A DNA stretch of 64,000 nt from Streptomyces termitum (GTDB lineage: Bacteria; Actinomycetota; Actinomycetes; Streptomycetales; Streptomycetaceae): NCBI RefSeq assembly GCF_014650175.1, contig NZ_BMUL01000023.1, positions 1 through 64,000 of the forward strand, written 5' to 3'. Under the pieces are notes generated by a model. That model saw only the letters and a list, made by a program, of their open reading frames with translations, had not been told where the DNA came from and ran no database searches. Position numbers and translations under genes: made by a program. Every line of letters starts with the position of its first letter. Positions within the stretch are counted from its first letter, which is position 1. Below, piece after piece: positions 28,301 through 41,787 of this stretch.

Positions 28301-30733
28301 CAGGTCAGGGCCGGCACCCCGGACGACAGCGGACGCCACTGCCTGTGCCTCTACTCCCGCCCCGACGACTTCGACGCGCCGTGGACCATGCACGCCGAGG
28401 GCTGGTACCTCACCGAGGAGCCCGAGGCCGTGACCGTCCCGGCCTGGGACGAGGACGCCGAGGACCGCACCACCGAGATCCGGCTCCCCGAAGGACTGCG
28501 GACCGACGCGGGCCGGTACGGGCTCCACCCCGTGCTGCTCCAGGCGGCCCTGCCGACCCGGCCCGTCGACCCCGAGGCGGGCACGGTCCCGGTGCCGGCC
28601 GACTGGTACGGCGTACGGCTCCACGCGACCGGTGCGACCGCCGTCCGGGCGCGGGTCACGGAGATCGACGCCGACTCCTTCTCGCTCCAACTGGCCGACG
28701 CCGAGGGTGACCTCGTCGTCTCGGTCGACTCCATCGTCTTCCGTGACGTGCCCAACGAGCAGTTCCGGGCCGCCGTCGGCGGCGACAGCACCGGCCGCGA
28801 GTCGCTGTTCCACCTGGACTGGACGCCCGCCGTCCTTCCGGACCCCGCCCCCGGCCCGCGCACGACGGCCGTCCTCGACCCGGACGGCACGGGCGGCACG
28901 GGCGAGGCGCGGTACCCGACCCCGGCGGCCGTCGCCGACGCCCTCGCGTCCGGCGCCCTCGCCCCCGGCACCGACGCGGTCCTGCTGCCGTGGCCCCCGG
29001 CCCGTACCGGCACCGACCGGGTCACCGCCGTCCACGACGCCACCCACAAGGCCCTCGGGGTCGTACGGGAGTGGCTGGCGGACGAGCGGCTGGAGGGGGT
29101 CCGGCTGGCCGTGGCGACCTCGGGCGCGGTCGCGACGGAGGAGAAGGAGGACGTGACCGACCTCGCGGGCGCGGCCGTCTGGGGCCTGCTCCGCTCGGCC
29201 CAGTCCGAGCACCCCGGCCGCCTGGTCCTCCTCGACACCGACACGACGGACCCCGAGGCGCTGTCCGGCGTCCTCGCCTCCGGCGAACCGCAGGCCGCCC
29301 TCCGCGACGGCAGGATCCTCCTGCCCCGCCTGCGCCGCGTCCCCGCCACCGCCCCCGGCAGGGCCCCGGCCTGGAAGAAGGACGGCACCGTCCTCGTCAC
29401 CGGCGGCACCGGCACCCTGGGCGCCGAGATCGCCCGCCACCTCGTCGCGGAGCACGGCGCCTCCCGGCTCCTGCTCCTCACCCGCAGCGGCGGCGAGGCC
29501 GCGCACGTCCGGCCGCTCCTCGACGACCTGCGCGGCATCGGCGCCCACGTCACCCTCGCCGCCGTCGACGTCGCCGACCGCGCCGCGCTCGCCGAGGCCA
29601 TCGCCGCGATCCCGGCCGAGCACCCGCTGACCGCCGTCGTGCACACCGCCGGCGTCCTCGACAACGGCCTGCTCCCCGCCCTCACCGGCGACCGGCTCGA
29701 CGCCGTGCTGCGGCCCAAGGCCGACGCCGCCTGGCACCTCCACGAACTGACCAGGGACATGCCCCTCGACGCGTTCGTGCTGTTCTCCTCCACCGTCGGC
29801 GTCCTCGGCGGCCCCGGCCAGGCCAACTACGCCGCCGCCAACCACTTCCTGGACGGCCTCGCCGCCCACCGGCACGCCCACGGCCTGCCCGCGACCTCCA
29901 TCGCCTGGGGCCTGTGGCAGCTCGGCGGCATCAACGCCCACCTCTCCGAGGCCGACCTCAACCGCTTCGCCCGCGACGGCTTCCGGCCGATCGCCCGCGT
30001 CGAGGGCCTCTCCCTCTTCGACCGCGCCACCGCCGACGGCCGGGCCGCGCTCGTCGCCACCCCGGTCGGCGTCTCCGCCCTCCGCGCCCAGACCCGCGTC
30101 CCCGCCCTCCTGACCGAACTCGCCGCCCCGTCCGGCCGCCGCGTCGCCGCCGGACCCGCCGAGACGGCCCCCGGCACGGCCGCCGACCCGGCCGCCGCGC
30201 TCACCGCCCGCCTGACCGGCCTGAGCGAGGTCGAGCAGGAGCAGCTCCTGCTCACCCTCGTCCGGACCGAGGTGGCCGCCGTCCTCGCCCGCACCGACGC
30301 CGGGGCCATCGCCCCGGACCGCGCCTTCCAGGACCTGGGCTTCGACTCGCTCACCGCCGTCGACCTGCGCAACCGGCTCACCACCGCCACCGGCACCCGG
30401 CTCCCCGCCACCCTCGTCTTCGACCACCCCACCCCGGCGGCCCTCGTCGCCCTCCTGCGCGAACGCCTCGTCCCGCGGGCCCCCGACGCCCGCCGCGCCC
30501 TCCTCGACGAACTCGACGCCATGGAAGGGAAGCTGGCCTCCCTCACCGGGGACGACGAGGACCGCTCGGCGCTCTCCGGACGCCTCCGCGCCCTCCTCGC
30601 CCGCGTCGAGGGGACGGGAGGAGCGGCGGCCGGCCGGCCGGACACGGCCGCCGACGCCGCCGCCGAGGCGATCGAGGCGGCCTCCGTCGACGAACTCCTC
30701 AGCCTCATCGACGGCGAACTCGGCCGCCCCTGA
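25304..30733 (+). CDS. Modular type I polyketide synthase, module 3 (KS-AT-DH0-KR-ACP)
   Basis: A 1,809-residue single-module PKS. Residues 1-35 are an N-terminal docking coiled coil (DEVQLREYLKRAIADARDARK). KS3 has Cys206 and EAHGTGT; the second His motif reads SNIAH. AT3 (S657, HAFH) is malonyl type. The DH-like region keeps His951 in the HVVLG motif but has Gln1080 where the catalytic Asp belongs (HPVLLQAAL) and lacks the YGPxFQG stretch, so I call it inactive. KR3 has the catalytic Tyr1509 and PGQANY, with LDN instead of LDD (1452-1454); probably active, B type. ACP3 Ser1682. The C-terminal docking tail ends ASVDELLSLIDGEL. Net result: a β-hydroxy group that becomes the C5 oxygen. GTG 25304 follows GGGAG by about 10 nt. 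Confidence 0.96.
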   Translation: MADEVQLREYLKRAIADARDARKRLREVEDKEQEPIAIVSMACRYPGGVASPEDLWRLVADGVDAVSDFPTDRGWDLEHLYDPDPEKTGTSYSREGGFLYDADLFDPELFGMSPREALAADPQQRLLLETAWETFERAGIDPVSLKGTRTGVFTGVMYNDYGSRPHLPPEGFEGYLFSGSAGSIASGRVAYTYGLEGPAVTVDTACSSSLVALHLAANALRRGECELALAGGVTVMSTPVAFVEFSRLRGLAADGRSKSFSADADGTGWAEGVGLLLLEKLSDARRHGHRVLAVVRGSAVNQDGASNGLTAPNGPAQERVIRQALASAGLTPADIDAVEAHGTGTRLGDPIEAQALFATYGQDRPGDRPLHLGSLKSNIAHAQAAAGVGGIIKMIQAMEHEVLPRTLHADRPTTHVDWDAGAIALLHEARPWPRTATPRRAAVSSFGFGGTNAHVIIEEPLPAPAEPEETPGSTDGPTALPVVPWTVSGKTADALRDQARRLYARLTADLGVSPLDVGFSLATGRASLDHRAVVTGRDRAELLAGVRALAEGGTAPGLVHGERAGGRLGFLFTGQGAQRAGMARELHASFPVFASAFDEIADLLDAGLGGSVREVIASGEGLDETGWTQPALFAVEVALFRLVESWGVKPDFVAGHSIGELAAAHVAGVFSLQDAVRLVVARARLMQALPEGGAMVAVQATEEEVIPLLDGAVSVAAVNGPASVVLSGEETAVLAAAGKLAELGRKTKRLSVSHAFHSPLMDPMLAEFTAVASELTYTAPDIAVVSTLTGRLATGDDLRTAAYWADQVRGTVRFADAVDTLAAEGVTSYLEIGPDGVLSALTEGAVPALRRGRDEAGTLLLAVGSLYARGVPVRWEALYEGTGARRVPLPTYAFQRRRYWLEPRPAAEPFGAGAPTTGHPVLGSPVTVAGFNQILFTSRLSLRSHPWLADHVVLGSPVLPASALVELAIHAGDLIGHPALDELNLQVPLVLPEEGNIQLQVRAGTPDDSGRHCLCLYSRPDDFDAPWTMHAEGWYLTEEPEAVTVPAWDEDAEDRTTEIRLPEGLRTDAGRYGLHPVLLQAALPTRPVDPEAGTVPVPADWYGVRLHATGATAVRARVTEIDADSFSLQLADAEGDLVVSVDSIVFRDVPNEQFRAAVGGDSTGRESLFHLDWTPAVLPDPAPGPRTTAVLDPDGTGGTGEARYPTPAAVADALASGALAPGTDAVLLPWPPARTGTDRVTAVHDATHKALGVVREWLADERLEGVRLAVATSGAVATEEKEDVTDLAGAAVWGLLRSAQSEHPGRLVLLDTDTTDPEALSGVLASGEPQAALRDGRILLPRLRRVPATAPGRAPAWKKDGTVLVTGGTGTLGAEIARHLVAEHGASRLLLLTRSGGEAAHVRPLLDDLRGIGAHVTLAAVDVADRAALAEAIAAIPAEHPLTAVVHTAGVLDNGLLPALTGDRLDAVLRPKADAAWHLHELTRDMPLDAFVLFSSTVGVLGGPGQANYAAANHFLDGLAAHRHAHGLPATSIAWGLWQLGGINAHLSEADLNRFARDGFRPIARVEGLSLFDRATADGRAALVATPVGVSALRAQTRVPALLTELAAPSGRRVAAGPAETAPGTAADPAAALTARLTGLSEVEQEQLLLTLVRTEVAAVLARTDAGAIAPDRAFQDLGFDSLTAVDLRNRLTTATGTRLPATLVFDHPTPAALVALLRERLVPRAPDARRALLDELDAMEGKLASLTGDDEDRSALSGRLRALLARVEGTGGAAAGRPDTAADAAAEAIEAASVDELLSLIDGELGRP
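28100..28780 (+). other. Degenerate dehydratase domain of module 3
   Basis: Compared with the DHs of modules 1, 2 and 4, this segment lacks the block containing YGPxFQG between the WxxHAEG strand and the LHPxLL helix, and Asp is replaced by Gln1080. The hot-dog His951 is still present. It probably survives as a structural element without dehydratase activity. Confidence 0.75.
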
Positions 30734-30816
30734 TCCCCCTTCACGGCCCCACCCCGCACCCCGCCCCCGCCCCGTCGCCCGCCTTCCGCCCTTCGCCCGA
30801 GGAGAGCACGCACCCG

Positions 30817-37290
<6,474 letters not shown>

Positions 37291-37295
37291 CCGGA

Positions 37296-37332
37296 GGTCC
37301 GGGGCGGGTCTCTTCAACTCCCGCCCCGGACC
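37296..37332 (+). terminator. Hairpin after the PKS operon
   Basis: A 13-bp perfect stem (37296-37308 with 37320-37332), 11-nt loop, 5 bp after the last PKS stop. It separates the PKS transcript from the SDR gene. Confidence 0.65.
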
Positions 37333-37408
37333 GCCGACTTGACACATCCTTTACCCCCTTTGCCTCCGGAACACCGGACCCTGGCGTTCCGCTGACACCA
37401 TCGGCGCC

Positions 37409-38179
37409 ATGGTCGATTCGGACGGATTACTTCGGGGCAAGGTCGTGCTGATCACGGGGGCGAGCAGCGGCATCGGCGCCGCCGCCGCCCGCGTCTTCGC
37501 GGGGGAGGGGGCGGCGGTCGTCCTCGCGGCCCGCCGCGAGGCGCGGCTCGCCGCCCTCGTGGCGGAACTGACGGACAAGGGCCACCCGGCCTCGGCGGTG
37601 CTGTGCGACGTGACGCGGGCCGAGGACGCCCGGCGCGCGGTCGCCCACGCGCTGCGCCACCACGGCAGGCTCGACGGGGCCTTCAACAACGCGGGCCGGG
37701 GAGGCGACCTGACGCCCCTCCACGAGATGGACGACGACGTCTACGACGCCATCCTCGACACCAACGTGCGGGGGCTGTGGAACTGCCTGCGCGCCGAGAT
37801 CGCCGCCATGCTCCCCACGGGCGGCGGCGCCATCGTCAACAACAGCAGCGTGGGCGGGCTCGTGGCCATCCCCACCGCCGCCCCGTACGTCGCCTCCAAG
37901 CACGCCGTCGTCGGCTTCACCCGGGCCGCCGCCGACGAGTACGCGGGCCGGGGCGTCCGGGTCAACGCGGTGGCGCCCGGCTCCACGCTCAGCGAGATCA
38001 CCGCCGACTGGTACGCGCGCAACCCCGGCCTCCAGGACCGGATCCACGCCTCCGTCCCGCAGGGCCGCACCGCCGCGCCGGAGGAGGTCGCCGAGGCCGC
38101 GGCCTGGCTGCTCAGCGACCGCTCCTCGTACGTCACCGGCACCGTCCTGCCGGTGGACGGGGGGTACGTCAACCGCTGA
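37409..38179 (+). CDS. Short-chain dehydrogenase/reductase
   Basis: A 256-residue classical SDR: TGASSGIG cofactor loop (residues 17-24), NNAG at 93-96, catalytic Ser147, Tyr160 and Lys164 (YVASK), and a C-terminal PVDGGYVNR typical of the FabG-like subgroup. Cofactor preference looks NADP-like because of AARR after β2. In the inferred pathway it is the best candidate to oxidise the C5 hydroxyl left by module 3 to the ketone needed for cyclic imine formation, comparable to the SDR of the coelimycin cluster. ATG 37409 has a poor ribosome site, but the family begins just here. A TTGACA hexamer lies at 37339 without a good -10. Separated from the PKS by a hairpin. Confidence 0.88.
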   Translation: MVDSDGLLRGKVVLITGASSGIGAAAARVFAGEGAAVVLAARREARLAALVAELTDKGHPASAVLCDVTRAEDARRAVAHALRHHGRLDGAFNNAGRGGDLTPLHEMDDDVYDAILDTNVRGLWNCLRAEIAAMLPTGGGAIVNNSSVGGLVAIPTAAPYVASKHAVVGFTRAAADEYAGRGVRVNAVAPGSTLSEITADWYARNPGLQDRIHASVPQGRTAAPEEVAEAAAWLLSDRSSYVTGTVLPVDGGYVNR

Positions 38180-38193
38180 GGACGCGCGGCAGA

Positions 38194-38235
38194 GGGGGTG
38201 GTGCCCCGGTCCGGCCGGACCGGGGCACCACCCCC
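38194..38235. terminator. 42-bp perfect palindrome between convergent genes
   Basis: Two 21-bp arms (38194-38214, 38215-38235) that are exact reverse complements with no spacer, between the SDR stop and the stop of the AfsA-like gene. Likely bidirectional terminator; allowing for a tetraloop the stem is about 19 bp. Confidence 0.75.
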
Positions 38236-38258
38236 TTCGCGCGCTCCCGCGCCGGTGG

Positions 38259-39173
38259 CTACGCCGGCCGGCGCAGGTCCATGGCGACGGAGAAGGCGCG
38301 CCTGCCGTGCTGCGTGCCGGTGATCTCGACGTGGGACGGGCCCTCGTCGGAGGCGGCGACGACGGCCGCGTCGATCCAGCACGGCGCGTCGAACTCGACG
38401 TACCGGTCGAAGGTGCACATCAGGCGGACGGGGTGCCGGTCCGGTCCGGCGGTCGCGTGCAGGGCCTGGTGGGCCGCCTCGACCAGGGCCAGGCCGGGCA
38501 CGTGGTCGACCCGGTGGTCGTACAGCGCGAGGTTCGACGTGTCCACGCGCAGCTGCCAGCGGTCCGGCCGGCCGGACGGGGCCAGGACGACCTCCTCCTC
38601 GCGGACGCGGCCCACGGTGCGCGGCGCCAGCGGCGCGGGCGGCGCGGCCTCCCCCCACGGGGCGTCGGCGTACGGGCCGCGCAGCCGGCGGTAGGTCGCC
38701 GGGGCTATCCAGCTGAAGGACAGCCGGGCCTCGGCGACCGGCCGGCCCTCGGACAGGATCGACTGCTCCAGCCGTAAGGAGCGCGGCCCGGCGCGCTTGA
38801 CCGTCACAAGAATGAACAGGGTGTCCGGTTTGTTTCCGGAGCAATAAAAATCCTCGGAGACGCCGAAGTCCATGACTCCCAGCAGGGTCTGGTGCGACAG
38901 CGGCACCTCCGCCTCGGCGTGCCCGATGAGCAGGCCGCTCTGCCGCATCGTCTGGGCGAGCAGCAGCGGGACCGAGCCCCCGTACACCCCGGAGTCGGGC
39001 CAGCGCGCGCTCACGGAGTAGCGATCCCCGCCCAGCGGAGCCCAGTTGGTGAGCAGGACCGCCTCCGGGTCGTGCAGGTGCACGAGCTCTTTGGGGACGG
39101 TGCGGACGGGGCTCGCGGCCCGGTGGGCGACGGTGACGTCCCGTCGACGATCGGCGAGCAGTGCTTTGGACAT
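38259..39173 (-). CDS. AfsA/ScbA-family γ-butyrolactone biosynthesis protein
   Basis: A 304-residue AfsA-type protein with two hot-dog repeats: first around residues 25-150 (VPKELVHLHDPEAVLLTNW, VPLLLAQTMRQSGLLIGH, DFGVSEDFY), second around 190-300 (NLALYDHRVDHVPGLALVEAAHQAL, FDRYVEFDAPCWID). AfsA enzymes join a β-ketoacyl chain to dihydroxyacetone phosphate in A-factor-type signal synthesis. ATG 39173 follows AGGGGGG. It is divergent from the receptor gene at 39293, the usual scbA/scbR arrangement, with a candidate operator between them. A cluster-situated synthase suggests the signal controls this pathway directly. Confidence 0.95.
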   Translation of the reverse strand: MSKALLADRRRDVTVAHRAASPVRTVPKELVHLHDPEAVLLTNWAPLGGDRYSVSARWPDSGVYGGSVPLLLAQTMRQSGLLIGHAEAEVPLSHQTLLGVMDFGVSEDFYCSGNKPDTLFILVTVKRAGPRSLRLEQSILSEGRPVAEARLSFSWIAPATYRRLRGPYADAPWGEAAPPAPLAPRTVGRVREEEVVLAPSGRPDRWQLRVDTSNLALYDHRVDHVPGLALVEAAHQALHATAGPDRHPVRLMCTFDRYVEFDAPCWIDAAVVAASDEGPSHVEITGTQHGRRAFSVAMDLRRPA

Positions 39174-39229
39174 GATCCCCCCTGGGGTCAGGCCGAGACT
39201 GGGTACCTGATTCCGGTGCGAGATAAGAT

Positions 39230-39243
39230 ACCGGCTAACCGGT
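39230..39243. promoter_or_regulatory. Candidate autoregulatory element (ARE) between afsA-like and receptor genes
   Basis: ACCGG-CTAA-CCGGT (39230-39243) is a perfect 5-bp inverted repeat in an AT-richer setting (AAGAT before, CCTTTT after), centred about 55 bp upstream of both start codons. It resembles the ACCGG/CGGT core of butyrolactone-receptor operators. Confidence 0.45.
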
Positions 39244-39292
39244 CCTTTTCAAGGGACGGTTGGAGACCGCACGTATACAAAAAGGGGTGACT

Positions 39293-39973
39293 GTGGCACA
39301 GCAGGAACGCGCGATCCGGACCAGGCGGGTCATCCTGGAGGCCGCCGCCGCGATCTTCGACGAGCACGGCTACAAGTCGACGACCATCGCCGAGGTCCTC
39401 GCGCGGGCCGACGTGACCAAGGGCGCGCTCTACTTCCACTTCCCCTCCAAGGGGGACCTGGCGCGCGGCGTCCTGGAGGCCGCCGTGACCACCGACGGCG
39501 TCCGGCCGCAGGCCCTCAAGCTCCAGGAGGTGATCGACACCATGCTGCTGCTGGCCCACCGGCTGCCCCGCGAACCGATGCTCAGCGCGGCCCTGCGGAT
39601 GGCCCTCGACCTCTCCGCGCGCCGTCAGTTCGGCACCGCCTGGCCCGAGTGGACCGAGCTGATCGCCGGCATGCTCGGCGACGCCAAGGGGCGCGGCGAG
39701 GTCCTGCCGCACGTCGACGTGGCGGACGCCGCCCGCATGATGGTCTGCGCCTGGACCGGCGTCCGCGTCGTCTCCGAGGCGCTCCCGGAGCAGCCCGAAC
39801 TCTCCGGCGAGATCGCGCTCCTGCTCCAACTGCTCCTGCCGGCCGTCGCCGCCCCCACGGTCCTGCCCCGCCTGGAGGTCTCGGCCGCCCGCGCCGCCCA
39901 CCTCTACGCCGACATGCCGGCCTGGCGGGCCGAGGCGGCGGAGGCTGCCGCGGCGTCCGGCCTGGTGCACTGA
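39293..39973 (+). CDS. TetR-family γ-butyrolactone receptor (ScbR/ArpA type)
   Basis: A 226-residue protein starting MAQQERAIRTRRVILEAAAAIF with the diagnostic HTH GYKSTTIAEVLARADVTKGALYFHFPSKGDLA, nearly textbook for butyrolactone receptors, then a ligand domain with Trp-rich elements (FGTAWPEWTELIAG, CAWTGVR). The receptor represses target promoters until its butyrolactone binds. GTG 39293 is chosen over GTG 39287 because AAGGGG lies directly before the latter. Divergent from the AfsA homologue. A conserved ligand-pocket Trp (in CAWTG) suggests a true receptor rather than a pseudo-receptor, an inference from family knowledge. Confidence 0.92.
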   Translation: MAQQERAIRTRRVILEAAAAIFDEHGYKSTTIAEVLARADVTKGALYFHFPSKGDLARGVLEAAVTTDGVRPQALKLQEVIDTMLLLAHRLPREPMLSAALRMALDLSARRQFGTAWPEWTELIAGMLGDAKGRGEVLPHVDVADAARMMVCAWTGVRVVSEALPEQPELSGEIALLLQLLLPAVAAPTVLPRLEVSAARAAHLYADMPAWRAEAAEAAAASGLVH

Positions 39974-40017
39974 CGCGCCCCGCCCGGCCGGGGGAGGGGC
40001 GGCGCCTTCGCGCGCCC

Positions 40018-40896
40018 TCATCCCAGCCGGGCGGACGGCCCGCGCCACGGCACCACCACGCCGTCCCCGTCGTCCCCGCGCCCCTCCGGGGGCTCCTCCG
40101 CGGCCATCACCGCGGCCATGCCCGGCGGCACGGCGGAGGCGGGCGGCATCCGGGGCGGACTCAGCACCCGCTGGTGCAGCCACTGCACGTCCGGCGAGGG
40201 TTCGAGCCCCAGCTCGTCCCGCAGGATGCGCCGCACCTCCCGGTAGGCGTCCAGCGCCTCCGCCCGCCGGCCCGCCTGGTGCAGGGCGGCGATCAACTGC
40301 CCGTGGAACCACTCGTTGAGCGGGTAGTCGTGCACCAGCGCCCGCAGTTCCGGTACGAGTTCACGCAGCCGCCCGAGCCGGGCCACCGCCTCCACCCGCA
40401 GCTCCAGTGCCCTGATCCGCAGCTCTTCCAGGTGGACCACCCGCCCGCCGAGGACACCCCCGGCCGGTACGTTGGCGAGCGCGGGGCCCCGCCACAGGGC
40501 GAGCGCCCGCCCGAGCGTCTCGGCCGCGGCCTCGCACCGCCCGGCCCGTAACTCGTCCCGGCCCCGGGCGACCAGCCGCTCGAACACCTTCACGTCGATC
40601 GCCGACTCGTCGACCCGCAGCAGGTATCCGCCGAACCGCGTGGTCAGCGGCGACTCACCGGCCTCGGGCCGGGGCAGCAGCCGGCGCGCGTGGTGCACGT
40701 AGGTCTGGACGGTGTTGAGCGCCGAGCGCGGCGGGTCGTGCGGCCACAGCTCCTGGATGCACGTATCGGGGGTCACCAGGTCGTTGGCGTGGACGAGCAG
40801 CAGCGCCAGGATCTGCGAGACCTTGGGCGTCCCGCCGGGCAGGACCTCCCCGTCGTCCCCGATGATCTGGAACGGCCCGATGAGTCTGAACCGCAT
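40018..40896 (-). CDS. Small SARP-family transcriptional activator
   Basis: A 292-residue SARP: winged-helix domain (MRFRLIGPFQI, GGTPKVSQILALLLVHAN, IQELWPHDPPRSALNTVQTYVHHARRLL) followed by a BTAD domain ending DELGLEPSPDVQWLHQRVL and a short disordered tail. No ATPase. It resembles RedD/ActII-4-size activators that bind heptamer repeats near -35. ATG 40896 is preceded by AAGGGGAA and matches the family start; the 21-codon extension is not conserved-looking. An inverted repeat resembling a receptor operator lies upstream, so the butyrolactone circuit probably acts through this gene. Confidence 0.92.
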   Translation of the reverse strand: MRFRLIGPFQIIGDDGEVLPGGTPKVSQILALLLVHANDLVTPDTCIQELWPHDPPRSALNTVQTYVHHARRLLPRPEAGESPLTTRFGGYLLRVDESAIDVKVFERLVARGRDELRAGRCEAAAETLGRALALWRGPALANVPAGGVLGGRVVHLEELRIRALELRVEAVARLGRLRELVPELRALVHDYPLNEWFHGQLIAALHQAGRRAEALDAYREVRRILRDELGLEPSPDVQWLHQRVLSPPRMPPASAVPPGMAAVMAAEEPPEGRGDDGDGVVVPWRGPSARLG

Positions 40897-40972
40897 CACG
40901 CATTCCCCTTCCCGGTCATGACGTGCCGAAGGGCCCGCCGGTGGAGGCCCGTGCGGCAAGCCCTCTCAAATG

Positions 40973-40990
40973 AAACCACACATCCGGTTT
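40973..40990 (-). promoter_or_regulatory. Candidate receptor operator upstream of the small SARP
   Basis: AAACC (40973-40977) and GGTTT (40986-40990) are inverted around an 8-bp spacer; the right half reads CCGGTTTGTTT, close to half-sites known for ScbR-like receptors. It is about 80-95 bp upstream of the SARP start, a position where kasO/cpkO-like activator genes are repressed. Confidence 0.45.
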
Positions 40991-41083
40991 GTTTATGGTT
41001 CGCTGCGGAAGCATTCACCCCTGCCGGAAACCCTGCTCAACACCCCTGAAACAAGTGGGACATGAGCCACGGAAGTCACCCGC

Positions 41084-41548
41084 TCAGCGGGACGCCCCCA
41101 CCCCCGCCCCCGTCCGCCGCTCGCGGACCGCGATCCGGGCCAGCTTCGTCAGCATCATGCCGTTGCGGACGGAGACGAGGTAGTCGACGGGAAGCCCGTG
41201 CATGCGGGTGCCGGGGCCCCGCAGCGGATGCCATTCGAGCAGGAAGAGGGTGTGCTCGCCCCACGGGACCAGGTTCATGGCGATCCGCGCCGCCCCGAAG
41301 GGGTCCGCCTTCGCCTCCAGTTCGAGCCGCCGCCCCGGCTCGCAGATCCGGACGACGCAGGTGTCGTCCAGGGTGAGCGGACCGACGCCCACCCGGACCC
41401 GGAGCCGGGCCCCCACCGCGGGCCAGTGCGGATCGGCGGCGATGACCCGCTGCGTCCCCGAGACCCACTCGCCGTAGCGGTGGCCGTCGGACAGCAGCTC
41501 CCACACCGTGGACGGCGGACTCAGGATCAGACGGCGATTGCGGGACAC
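41084..41548 (-). CDS. SRPBCC (START-like) family protein
   Basis: A 154-residue protein with the SRPBCC pattern: VSRNRRLILSPPSTVWELLSDGHRYGEWV at the start (helix-grip opening with a WELL/W pair), β-strands RLRVRVGVGPLTLDDTCVV, and a C-terminal long helix VRNGMMLTKLARIAVRER. The fold binds hydrophobic ligands and includes aromatase/cyclases and lipid-binding proteins. GTG 41548 follows GAGGAGG by 10 nt; the longer reading has no other ribosome site. It lies just beyond the small SARP, transcribed in the same direction, about 190 bp upstream of it. Whether it belongs to the cluster is unclear; a pentaketide alkaloid pathway would not need an aromatic cyclase. Confidence 0.75.
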   Translation of the reverse strand: MSRNRRLILSPPSTVWELLSDGHRYGEWVSGTQRVIAADPHWPAVGARLRVRVGVGPLTLDDTCVVRICEPGRRLELEAKADPFGAARIAMNLVPWGEHTLFLLEWHPLRGPGTRMHGLPVDYLVSVRNGMMLTKLARIAVRERRTGAGVGASR

Positions 41549-41787
41549 CGTACGAACGCCTCCTCGGCTCTCCACGGAAGACCGGACCCCGGGACCGGCC
41601 GGGCGACCGGGCACCCGAGAACGCCCCGGAGAACCCCCACCCGCCCCGACGCTAACCGCCCCACCCGCCCCACCCCGCCCACCACCCCGCGTGTCGGCCC
41701 GCCGTCCCCCGCCCGGAGGCGGCGAGGCGCGGTCGCACCCGCCTGAACGGGCCCATCGCCTTCGGGCACCTGTGCGACGATCGCCCC

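Noticed and set aside
28990..30816. Upstream in-frame extension of the third PKS gene through the second
   Set aside because: The frame is open but encodes Arg/Pro-rich shadow sequence; a docking coiled coil and a ribosome site mark the real start at 30817.
37339..37344. TTGACA as a promoter for the SDR gene
   Set aside because: No TAnnnT hexamer lies at 16-19 bp downstream, so I did not call a promoter.
41084..41548. SRPBCC protein as polyketide aromatase/cyclase of the cluster
   Set aside because: The PKS is a modular, reducing type with a linear C10 product; no aromatic ring formation is expected and the gene lies outside the regulatory block.
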